Shown here one piece after another: positions 50,431-59,400 of a stretch of DNA of 64,000 bases. The DNA lies in assembly GCF_022370635.2 (NCBI RefSeq), contig NZ_CP092362.2, positions 5,642,001 through 5,706,000 of the forward strand, written 5' to 3'. The notes under the pieces were generated by a model. It saw nothing but the letters and a program-made list of their open reading frames with translations. It did not search any database and was not told the DNA's origin. Within the stretch, counting starts at the first letter, position 1. Each line of letters begins with the position of its first letter. The stretch comes from Mycolicibacterium crocinum. Lineage in GTDB: Bacteria; Actinomycetota; Actinomycetes; Mycobacteriales; Mycobacteriaceae. The position numbers were made by a program, and so were the translations under genes.

Positions 50431-51693
50431 CTAGCCCGACCCGCCGGTCACCAGCTTCTCCGGCTGCAGCGACCACACGATCGCAGCCGCACCGGGAGTT
50501 GCGTGCGCACAGTAGGCGGGAGCACCCTTCTCGCTGACCGCGGCCGCGCCCAGCACGGCACAGTTCGCGCCGATCACCACGACCGGCAAGTCCATCCGAC
50601 TCGATACGGCGGGCGGCGGGGAGGTCGTGTGCGCCGACTGCGCGGTGGCCATGTTCCGGTGGCCCAACAACGAAAGACCCGCCGTCGCACCGGCAATGAT
50701 GACCACCGCGCCGAGGATCGCCGGAATCAGCAGCCGTCGGCGCGACGACGAACCCGACTCCGGCTTGGCGTGCCGACCCGCACCTGCTTTCGCGGCCGCA
50801 GCGGACACCAGCGCGGCGCTCGTAACATCGGTCGCGCCGGTCTGCTCTTCCGCGGTGCCGATTCCCTGCCGCAACGCCCGCGCGAAGTCGATGCAGCGGG
50901 TGTAGCGCTTGCTGGCGTCCTTGGCCAGCGCTTTGGCGAAAACCGGACTCAGACATGCCAATTCGGGTCTCCTGGCCCCGATAGGCGGCGGTTCGGAGCT
51001 CAGGTGCTGGCTGATCACGATCGCGGGGTTGGTGTGCTGGAACGGCGGCGTCCCGGTCAGCAGATGGTAGGCGGTCGCGGCCAGCGCGTACTGGTCGGCA
51101 TGGCCGTCGATCTGTTCGCCCTTGAGCTGTTCGGGCGCCGCGTAGGCGACGGTTCCGACGGTCATGTTGGTTCCGGTCAGGTCGCTCGACTGGCCCATCC
51201 AGCGCGCAATTCCGAAGTCTGCGAGCATGACTCGCTCGTCGCCGGAGCCTGGCACGCCCAGCAGGATATTGGCGGGCTTGACGTCACGGTGCAGTAGGCC
51301 GCGGCTGTGCGCATAGTCCAGCGCCTCGGCGACGCCGGTGATGATCCGCACGACCTCATCGGGTGGCATTCCGTAGGGATAGCGCTCGGCGAGCAGGCGA
51401 GACGCATCGGTGCCGTCGATGAACTCCATCGCGATCCACAGCTTGTCGTCGAACTCGCCGCGGTCGTAGATCGTCACGATGTGCGGGTTCGACAGCGTGG
51501 CCACCATGTCGGCCTCGAGGTTGAACCGCTTGCGGTACTCGTCGTCAGAGCTCACCGCCGAACCGAGCACCTTGAGCGCGTCCTGCCGGGGCAGCCTGGG
51601 GTGCTGGACGAGGTACACCTCGCCCATACCTCCGGCCCCCAGTGTCCGCAGGATGGTGTAGTCCCCGACGACCTGGCCGTCAGCTAACGGCAT
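50431..51693 (-). CDS. Membrane Ser/Thr protein kinase (PknF-like)
   Basis: This 420-residue eukaryotic-type kinase has a cytoplasmic catalytic domain (about 12-275): LGAGGMGEVYLVQHPRL, the ATP lysine in ALKVL, HRDVKPANILL with the catalytic Asp, DFGIAR, and the activation loop with several Thr (SSDLTGTNMTVGTVAY). A juxtamembrane Ala-rich linker, one helix (about 325-346) and an extracytoplasmic part of about 75 residues follow. That outer part contains two Cys (VIGANCAVL, APAYCAHA) likely to form a disulphide and resembles the PknF/PknI-type sensor rather than PASTA repeats. Substrates are unknown; it stands alone. Confidence 0.9.
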   Translation of the reverse strand: MPLADGQVVGDYTILRTLGAGGMGEVYLVQHPRLPRQDALKVLGSAVSSDDEYRKRFNLEADMVATLSNPHIVTIYDRGEFDDKLWIAMEFIDGTDASRLLAERYPYGMPPDEVVRIITGVAEALDYAHSRGLLHRDVKPANILLGVPGSGDERVMLADFGIARWMGQSSDLTGTNMTVGTVAYAAPEQLKGEQIDGHADQYALAATAYHLLTGTPPFQHTNPAIVISQHLSSEPPPIGARRPELACLSPVFAKALAKDASKRYTRCIDFARALRQGIGTAEEQTGATDVTSAALVSAAAAKAGAGRHAKPESGSSSRRRLLIPAILGAVVIIAGATAGLSLLGHRNMATAQSAHTTSPPPAVSSRMDLPVVVIGANCAVLGAAAVSEKGAPAYCAHATPGAAAIVWSLQPEKLVTGGSG

Positions 51694-51753
51694 TGGGGCA
51701 TCTTAAGGTGTGACCGGGCCGAGTATCGAACCAAAGCAGCAAACAGGTGTCGG

Positions 51754-52521
51754 TCAAGCGCCGATCGGCGCGGGCGCGTTGGCCTTCAACGCCGCCAGGG
51801 CCGCGACGCTGAGGCGGGCCAGTTCGTCGGCCTCGTCGGCGGTGAGCGCGGACTGGTAGATCTGCGCCATCCGCCGGTCGGTGAGGTCTTCGACCTCGTT
51901 GTAGACGTGTTCCTTGCCTGCTGCGTCGTCGAACGGCGGCTGCCACCCCATGAACGCGGCGTAGTCGGTCCCGTGGTTGAGGATGTGCGCTTCGACGGGG
52001 CTCAGACCCGAGATGGTGAGGGCATTGAAGTGCACGGCGGCCCGCAGTTCACGCAACACCATCATCACCTGCAGCGCCCGGGCCGGGGCGTCCTCGGCCA
52101 GCGGCATGGCCCGCCAGCCGGCATACAGCGGCAGGCCCGGTTCGGGCGCGGCCGCGATGACCTTCTCGCCGAGCTCGGCGAGACGGTCCAGCCCCTCGGC
52201 ATCGGTGAGGTACGTCCGCCCGAAGTCCGCGATCTGGTCCCAATACAGCCGACAGCTCTCCGACGCAGGATGCACGCCGACGCCGTTCTCCCAACACGAC
52301 CGCGCGAGGTTCGGTTCGAAGACGGCGAACACGGCGGTGACGGTGGTGCCGGTGGCATCACCGAGCACTCCGCCGCGGCCGGCGAAATACGCGGCGAACG
52401 GATCGGGATAACCCGCGGCCAGACTCTTCTCGAAGGTGTCCGGGTTGAGCATGAACACGCTGATGGCCTCGCCTATGGCTGCTCCCGCAGTCCGGATCGC
52501 TTCGATGTCGATTTCGCTCAT
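51754..52521 (-). CDS. Conserved helical protein, possibly SCO6745-family, of unknown function
   Basis: This 255-residue soluble protein starts at ATG 52521 (MSEIDIEAI), overlapping the upstream stop (ATGA). It is mostly helical. Features are AGYPDPFAAYFAGRGGVLGDA (about 35-55), ANPELVRR-like VFEPNLARSCWENG, and a HFNALTISGLSPVEAHILNHG block that contains two conserved-looking His. The pattern resembles the actinobacterial SCO6745-type proteins, which have no established role; that assignment is from memory. Translational coupling to the molybdopterin enzyme suggests a functional link, but nothing shows it to be a dedicated maturation factor. Confidence 0.7.
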   Translation of the reverse strand: MSEIDIEAIRTAGAAIGEAISVFMLNPDTFEKSLAAGYPDPFAAYFAGRGGVLGDATGTTVTAVFAVFEPNLARSCWENGVGVHPASESCRLYWDQIADFGRTYLTDAEGLDRLAELGEKVIAAAPEPGLPLYAGWRAMPLAEDAPARALQVMMVLRELRAAVHFNALTISGLSPVEAHILNHGTDYAAFMGWQPPFDDAAGKEHVYNEVEDLTDRRMAQIYQSALTADEADELARLSVAALAALKANAPAPIGA

Positions 52522-54821
52522 TCGCCGGAGTTTAGCCCCGCGGGGGCCACGGTCACGGGGATCCCGTTGAGCGCACCGTTGCCCGACGGTTCGTCCAGGA
52601 ACGTCGGCGGCGACAGGATGTTGGTGTTGACGCCCGGTGAGCCGTTGGCCACCGCCATCCGGGTGCCCGGCTTGCCGTGCCCCCAGCCGTGCGGCATCGA
52701 CACCACACCCGGTTTGATCGCATCGGTCAGCTCCACCGGCACCTCGATCTGCCCGGCCGACGACGCCACCGTCACGTGGTCGCCCCCCGACACACCGCGG
52801 CTGGCGGCGTCCTCGGGATGCATGAGCAGCGTGCACCGGTCGCGGCCCTTCATCAGCGCCGAAACATTGTGCAGCCATGAGTTGTTCGACCGCAGATGGC
52901 GCCTGCTCACCAGCACCAGCTCGTCAGGTTCGCGCTCCAGACGACGGGCCAGGCGCGGGATGTCGTCGAGGAGATACTGCGGGGCGAGTCGGATCTTCTT
53001 ATCTGTTGTGTTGAGGACCTCGGGCACCTGCGAGACCATCGGCCCGAAGTTGATCCCGTTGGGCTGCTCCTTGAGTTTCGCCAGACTCAGCCCGTCGGGG
53101 TTCACGCCGTAGCGGTCCCCGAACGGCCCGGTACGCAGGGTCAGATCCAGGATGCGTTCCGGCCCGCCGTGCGTGTAGTGGCTGCGGACCTCCGCACCGT
53201 CGAGCCCCTGGGTGAAACACAGGTAGTCGAAGAAGCCGTCGTCGATCGCGGTGACGTCGACCTCCTCGGCCGGCACGCCCGCGCACAGACCGGTGAGCCG
53301 GACCAGGATCTCCCACTCCTCGGGCCGGTCGGGATCGTCGGGTGCGAACACCGGCGCCGAGTAGTTGGCGATGCTGTTGATCGCGAACGCCAGGATCAGA
53401 TCGTCATGATGCGGCTGCTCCAATGGTGAGAGGCCGGGCAGGATGACATCGGCATGCCGGGTGGTTTCGTTGAGCCACAAGTCAACCGAGATCATCGCGT
53501 CCAACCCCGGCAGCAGCTCATCGAGCCGGTCGCCCTGCGGAGTGGACAGCACCGGGTTGCCCGCCACCGTGATCAGTGCCCGGATCTGACCGTCGCCCGG
53601 GGTTTCGATTTCCTCGGCGAGGCAGGACACCGGCACCTGGCCGAGCACCTCTTTGGCGCCGCGCACCCGTGTCTGCCAGCGGCCGAACTCCGGCAACCCA
53701 CCCTCCAGGCCGGGTTGCGGTTGGGCGGTCACGGTCCACACCGCGGGACGGGGGAACATCGCACCGCCCGGGGTGTCGAAGTGGCCGGTGAGGATGTTGA
53801 CCACGTCGACCAACCAGCTGGCCAGGCTGCCGAACTCCTGATTGCACAACCCGATTCGGCCGTACACCACCGCTCGCTGCGTGCTGGCCAACTGCCGGGC
53901 GAGTTGTTTGATGCGCTCCGCGTCGATGCCCGTCACCGGGGCGACCCGCTCCGGGGTCCAGTCCACCGCGGCCGCGCGCAGGGTTTCGACACCGTCGATG
54001 TGGTCGGCGAGGCCACCCAGGTTGACGAGGTTCTCCTCGAACAACGTGTGGACAACGGCCAGCAGCAGCGCGGCATCGGTGCCCGGGGTGATCGGCAGCC
54101 ACTCGTCGGCCTTCGCCGCGGTCGCCGTACGTACCGGGTCGATCACGATCACCGTGTCGATGTCGGCGAGGATGCCCATCACGTCGGGCGCGGCCAGCAG
54201 CGACCCCTGCGACGCCGCCGGGTTCGCGCCCATCACCACCAGCAGGTCGGTGCGTTCGATGTCCGGTACCGGGAAACCCCACCAGTTTCCGTACATCAGA
54301 TGCGACGACAGATTCTTGGGCCACTGGTCGATGGTCCCGGGCGAGTAACTGACTGGGATGCCGGACATGCCCAGCAGCACACCGGTATAGCGGCCGAGGG
54401 AGAAGGAGTGCGCCAGCGGGTTGCCGGTGTAGCAGGTGACGGCGCCGATGCCGTGCTCGGCGATCACCGGAGCCAACAGTTCGGTGCAGCGCCGGAACGC
54501 GGCGTCCCAGCTGACCTCCTGCCACTGCCCGTCGACCTTGATCATCGGCGTGCGGATGCGGTCAGGGTCTTCGTGGATGGCGCCCAGCGACGCGCCCTTT
54601 GGGCACAGGTGCCCTCGGCTCCAGACGTCGTCGGAGTTGCCGCGGATGCTCTCGACGCGGCCGTCGGAGACCTGAATCTCCAAGCCGCACATGGCCTCAC
54701 ACAGCGGGCAGATGTAGAGATGGCGGCCGTCTTGGCCGATGCCGGCCAGCTCGATGGGGGTCACCGACCCACGGTAAATCCGCCGAGCGCTCGACCACCG
54801 GAGTTTCGTCAACTTTGACAT
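52518..54821 (-). CDS. Molybdopterin-dependent oxidoreductase (formate dehydrogenase/BisC-like)
   Basis: This protein is 767 residues from ATG 54821; GTG 54764 (VTPIELAGIG) may be the real start, as the first 19 residues look unconserved. A [4Fe-4S] site is formed by CPLCEAMC and the later GHLCPKG (about 38-75). Molybdopterin-binding blocks follow, such as VMGANPAASQGSL, the segment with VNILTGHFDTPGGAMF, and the C-terminal dinucleotide domain NSWLHNVSALMKG and VSMPHGWGHG. No Cys or Sec ligand typical of formate dehydrogenases is evident. It lacks a Tat signal, so it is cytoplasmic. The partner gene overlaps at its 3' end. Confidence 0.88.
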   Translation of the reverse strand: MSKLTKLRWSSARRIYRGSVTPIELAGIGQDGRHLYICPLCEAMCGLEIQVSDGRVESIRGNSDDVWSRGHLCPKGASLGAIHEDPDRIRTPMIKVDGQWQEVSWDAAFRRCTELLAPVIAEHGIGAVTCYTGNPLAHSFSLGRYTGVLLGMSGIPVSYSPGTIDQWPKNLSSHLMYGNWWGFPVPDIERTDLLVVMGANPAASQGSLLAAPDVMGILADIDTVIVIDPVRTATAAKADEWLPITPGTDAALLLAVVHTLFEENLVNLGGLADHIDGVETLRAAAVDWTPERVAPVTGIDAERIKQLARQLASTQRAVVYGRIGLCNQEFGSLASWLVDVVNILTGHFDTPGGAMFPRPAVWTVTAQPQPGLEGGLPEFGRWQTRVRGAKEVLGQVPVSCLAEEIETPGDGQIRALITVAGNPVLSTPQGDRLDELLPGLDAMISVDLWLNETTRHADVILPGLSPLEQPHHDDLILAFAINSIANYSAPVFAPDDPDRPEEWEILVRLTGLCAGVPAEEVDVTAIDDGFFDYLCFTQGLDGAEVRSHYTHGGPERILDLTLRTGPFGDRYGVNPDGLSLAKLKEQPNGINFGPMVSQVPEVLNTTDKKIRLAPQYLLDDIPRLARRLEREPDELVLVSRRHLRSNNSWLHNVSALMKGRDRCTLLMHPEDAASRGVSGGDHVTVASSAGQIEVPVELTDAIKPGVVSMPHGWGHGKPGTRMAVANGSPGVNTNILSPPTFLDEPSGNGALNGIPVTVAPAGLNSGE

Positions 54822-54886
54822 CCGGGCCGCACCGCGGACACGAATTACACAGGTGTGAGTAACTCCTGGGGATAACCGCCTGCGGT

Positions 54887-56437
54887 CTAGATCGGGATCA
54901 GCCCATGCTTGCGCTGCACCCGCAGAATCTGCTTGTCACGCAGGATTCGCATCGCACCGCGCAGCTGCAGTCGGGTCTTGTGCGGCTCGATCACCGCGTC
55001 GACGTAACCGCGCTCGGCCGCCACATAGGGGGTGGCCATATCGCGGTTGTAGCCCTCGATGAACTGACGCCTGATCTCCTGGACCTCGGGCGCCTTGGGG
55101 TCGGGGAACCGCTTGACGATCAGCTGTGCCGCGCCCTCGGCGCCGATGACCGCGATCCGGGCGGTCGGCCACAGGAAGTTGAAGTCGGCGGTCAGCTGCT
55201 TGGACCCCATCACCGCGTAGGCGCCGCCGTAGGACTTGCGAATGGTGATCGTCACCTTCGGCACGTCGGCCTCGACGACGGAGTAGAGGAAGCGGCCCCC
55301 GCGCTTGATGATGCCGTTCTTCTCCTGCTCGACCCCGGGCAAGAAGCCCGGCGTGTCCACGACGAACACCAACGGGGTGTTGAAGGAGTCACAGAACCGG
55401 ACGAACCGCGCGGCCTTGTCCGAGGCCTCGTTGTCGATGGCGCCCGACATGTGCATCGGCTGGTTGGCGATCACCCCGACCGGGCGACCGTCGACCCGGG
55501 CGAAGCCGGTGATGATGGCCTGGCCGGCCTGCGAGGCAACCTCGAGGAAATCGCCGTCGTCGAAGATGCGCAACAAGATCTCGTGCATGTCGTAGGCGGT
55601 GTTGTCGGCATCCGGAACCAGGCTGTCGAGTTCCAGGTCGTGCGGGGTGATCTCCGGCTCCAGACCCGGGTTGATGACGGGAGCGTCGTCAAAGGTGTTG
55701 GAGGGCAAGAAGTCCAGATAATCACGAACGTAGGAGAAGGCCTCCTTCTCCGAATCGACGACCTGGTGGATGTTGCCGTACTTCGCCTGGGCGTCCGCAC
55801 CGCCGAGCTCGTCGAGGGTGACGTCCTCACCGGTGACGTCCTTGATGACGTCGGGCCCCGTGACGAACATGTACCCCTGGTCGCGCACGGCCACGATGAG
55901 GTCGGTCTGGATCGGCGAATAGACGGCGCCACCGGCGCACTTGCCCAGGATGATCGAGATCTGCGGCACCAGACCGGACAGCAGCTCGTGGCGGCGGCCG
56001 AGCTCGGCGTACCAGGCCAGCGAGGTCGCGAGGTCCTGGATGCGGGCGCCACCGGAGTCGTTGATGCCGATGATCGGGCAGCCGACCATCGCCACCCACT
56101 CCATCAGGCGAGAGACCTTGCGGCCGAACATCTCTCCGACCGAACCGCCGAACACGGTGTAGTCGTGGCTGAACACACCGACGGGACGGCCGTTGATAGT
56201 GCCGTGCCCGGTGACCACACCGTCGCCGTACAACGCGTTGGGATCACCCGGTGTGCGGGCCAGGGCGCCGATCTCCAGGAAGCTGCCCGGGTCCAGCAAC
56301 GCCTGAATTCGCGCGCGAGGACTGGGGATTCCGCGTTTGTCGCGCTTCGCCGCGACCGCCTCACCGCCCGGTTCCTTGGCAAGCTCCAGCTTTTCGCGGA
56401 GTTCGGCGAGCTTCTCGGCGGTCGTTACGGCAGTCAC
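54887..56437 (-). CDS. accD4: Acyl-CoA carboxylase beta subunit AccD4
   Basis: This 516-residue carboxyltransferase corresponds to Rv3799c. With AccA3, AccD5 and AccE5 it forms the long-chain acyl-CoA carboxylase that makes carboxylated C24-C26 acyl-CoA for mycolic acid condensation. The N-terminal half has VVTGHGTINGRPVGVFSHDY and the GGARIQDLATSLA oxyanion region; the C-terminal half has VDTPGFLPGVEQE and the GGAYAVMGSKQL stabilising loop. The start overlaps the pks13 stop (ATGA). The three genes fadD32, pks13 and accD4 are on the same strand and cooperate directly. Length is close to the family norm. Confidence 0.96.
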   Translation of the reverse strand: MTAVTTAEKLAELREKLELAKEPGGEAVAAKRDKRGIPSPRARIQALLDPGSFLEIGALARTPGDPNALYGDGVVTGHGTINGRPVGVFSHDYTVFGGSVGEMFGRKVSRLMEWVAMVGCPIIGINDSGGARIQDLATSLAWYAELGRRHELLSGLVPQISIILGKCAGGAVYSPIQTDLIVAVRDQGYMFVTGPDVIKDVTGEDVTLDELGGADAQAKYGNIHQVVDSEKEAFSYVRDYLDFLPSNTFDDAPVINPGLEPEITPHDLELDSLVPDADNTAYDMHEILLRIFDDGDFLEVASQAGQAIITGFARVDGRPVGVIANQPMHMSGAIDNEASDKAARFVRFCDSFNTPLVFVVDTPGFLPGVEQEKNGIIKRGGRFLYSVVEADVPKVTITIRKSYGGAYAVMGSKQLTADFNFLWPTARIAVIGAEGAAQLIVKRFPDPKAPEVQEIRRQFIEGYNRDMATPYVAAERGYVDAVIEPHKTRLQLRGAMRILRDKQILRVQRKHGLIPI

Positions 56438-59400
56438 TTGGCCTCGTTCTCCTCGGCGTCGATACGGTTGATCGCTTCGCTCATGTGGGCCCCGACCTTC
56501 GCAATGTACGGCTCATCGATCGCCTGGATGTGCTCGCCCCCGATGGGCACGATCTCCAGATCGGCGACGAATTCGCCCCAGCCACCGTCGGGCTGACGGA
56601 CGGCGTAGCGCGGTTCGAACATGATCGCATCGTCGTGATAGCGATCGGCCATGTACAGCGCGACGTGCCCGTCGTAAGGCTCGATATTCGCGGTGTCCAG
56701 GGCGCGGTTGTCCAAATACGACGTCCGCTGGTGCTCGATGATGCCGCCCGGGATGTCGACCCCGCTTTCCTTGACGGCGTCGAGAACGAACCGGACCTGA
56801 CCTTCGTCGTCGAGTTGTTCAAGCTGCTCGTAAGGGATCTCGGGGATCTCGACGTTGAAGGTGCGCTCGGCGAAGACCTTGTAGCGGTCCCAGCGGGCGC
56901 GGATCTCCTCCTTGGTCTGCGGCACCTCTTCACCGGCACGCACGGTGTCGATCAGTCCGACGAAGCGGACGTCGCAACCGTTGCGCTTGAGCCCGACCGC
57001 GCAGGCGTAGGCCAACGCCCCGCCCAGCGACCAGCCGGTGAGGATGTAGGGACCCTTGCCGCCGATCTCCATCAGCTTCGGCACGTACTCGGCCGCCCGC
57101 TCCTCGATGGAGCCCTCGACCCGCTCCAGACCGTAGATCGGCGTCTGCGGCGGCAGCCGCTTCATCAGCGGCTCGTAGACCACCGTCGACCCGCCTGCCG
57201 GGTGGAAGACGAACACCGGAGTGTGCTTGGTCCCCTCCACGGGCGCGCGCAGGGTGCGGACGAACCCGTCGACCACACCTTCCTCGAGCTGGGCTCGGAC
57301 GATGGTGGACAGCGCCTCGATTGTCTTGGCGGACTTCACCTCATCGACGCTGATCGGGCCTTCGGCGCGCTCGGTGAGCCGCTCGGACAGCCTGGTCGCG
57401 ATCTCGTCGCTGATGGCGGGCAACTCGTTGAAGATGCCGCCGGGCGACTTGCCGGTGACGATCGCCCACGTCGCGAACGTCACGCGTTCGGCGGCGTCGC
57501 GGGGTGGGACGTCGGCACCGAGCGCCTCGGTGACGGCCTCCTGGGTCAGCACCTTGGCCGCCGCCGCGGCAGCCGTCGACTTACTCGCCCCGGCCCCCGG
57601 CCCCGCCGGATCAGTCGGCGGCGGTGGGATATTCGGCTCCGTCTTCGGCCCGGCCTCGGCCTCGGTCGCGATCGGGTGACCCGCCTCGGCGAGCTTGGCC
57701 TCGAGTTCGGCGACCGTGCTTGCGCCGCCCATCAATTCGGCCTGCTCGGCGGCGATCTCCTCGGCCGTCTTGCCCTTCTGGGCTTCGGCGAGATCCTCGA
57801 CCTCGTCGCGGTGCTCGATCGCGTACTCGATGAGCTTCTCCACGGCATACAGGTTCGCGTCCCGCACCGCGGTCAGCTGGATCGGCGGCAGGTCGAAGTC
57901 GTACTCGACGCGGTTCTTGATCCGCACTGCCATCAGCGAATCCAGGCCGAGCTCGATCAGCGGGACCTCCCATGGCAGGTCCTCGGGCTCGTACCCCATG
58001 GCGCCGCCGACGATCGCGGCGAGCCGGTCGTGCACCGTCTCACCGGAATCCGGCGACCACTTGGCGAACCCGGCGGCCAGGCCGGCACCCGCAGTCAGGT
58101 TGTCCTGCAGAATTTCTGCGTCGTCGTCCGGCTCGTCGGCGGGGGCCTCCGCGGCCGGGGTGGTAACCGCGACACCGGTGGCGACGGCGGACGGCAGAGC
58201 CGAGACCGCACCGCCGCGGGTGACGACGGCGTCGTAGACCAACGTGAACGACTCATCGATCCGGGCGTGCACCTGCACCGACGCGCCACCGGGATGGCGG
58301 GTCAGGGTGGTGACCAGCCGGGCACCGTCACCGGGAACCGCACGCTGTTCGGAGGCGGTCAGCTTGGCGTCCGGAAGAACTTGAGCCGCAGCCGATTTCA
58401 CCAACGCAGCCAGGTCGGTCTGACCCTTCGGCGAGTACTCCCACACGTGGCGACCGTCCGGGGTGGCCACATGGTTACCCGGCATCATCACCGAGCTGTC
58501 GCCGGTGAACTGGGCGTCCAGCCAGTGCGGCTTGCGCTTGAACCGGGTCGGCGGGATCTCGGCGTACTCGCCGGCCTCGAACAGAGTCCGGACGTCGAGA
58601 TCGTGGCCGTAGACGTAGAGCTGCGCCATCGCGGCGACCATCGACTCGACCTCGTCCTGCTTGCGGGCGAGGGTGGCGATCAGCTGCCCGTCATGCAACC
58701 CGGCAGCCGCGGTGGTCAGCCCAACCTGCATGAGCGCCACCGGATTCGGCGCCAGCTCGAGGAAGGTGGTGTGCCCGTTGTCGACGGCATTGCGGATGCC
58801 GTGAGTGAAGTAGACGCTGTGCCGCAGGCCCTTCTTCCAGTACTCCACATCGTGGATTGGCTCGCCACCCGGGCGGATGTAGCTGCCCTCGTGCACGGTG
58901 GAGAAGTAGCCGGTGTGCAGCGGATGCGGCTCGATGCCCTGGATCTCCGCCGACAGCTCACCCAGCAACGGGTCCATCTGCTGAGTGTGGCTGGCTCCCT
59001 TGGTCTGTAGCTTGCGCGCGAACTTGCCCTCGGATTCGGCGCGGGCGATGATCGCGTCGATCTGCTCCGGCGGACCGCCGATGACGGTCTGGGTGGGAGC
59101 GGCGTAGACGCACACCTCCAAGCCCGGGTAGTCGGAGAAGACGGTCTTGATCTCGTCGGCCGAGTACTCGACCAGTGCCATCAACCGGATGTATTCGCCG
59201 AACAGCATTGCCTCGCCCTCACCCATGAGGTGTGCGCGGGAGCAGATGGTGCGGGTGGCGTCGGCCAGCGACAGACCACCGGAGAAGTACGCAGCGGCCG
59301 CCTCACCGAGCGACTGGCCTACCACCGCACCAGGATGGGCACCGTGGTGCTTGAGGAATTCACCGAGCGCGATCTGGATGGCGAAGATCACCGTCTGGAC

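Noticed and set aside
56251..59010. Long open frame on the plus strand opposite pks13 and accD4 (919 codons)
   Set aside because: It is antisense to conserved megasynthase domains; composition is typical of a GC-driven shadow and no ribosome site or family is visible.
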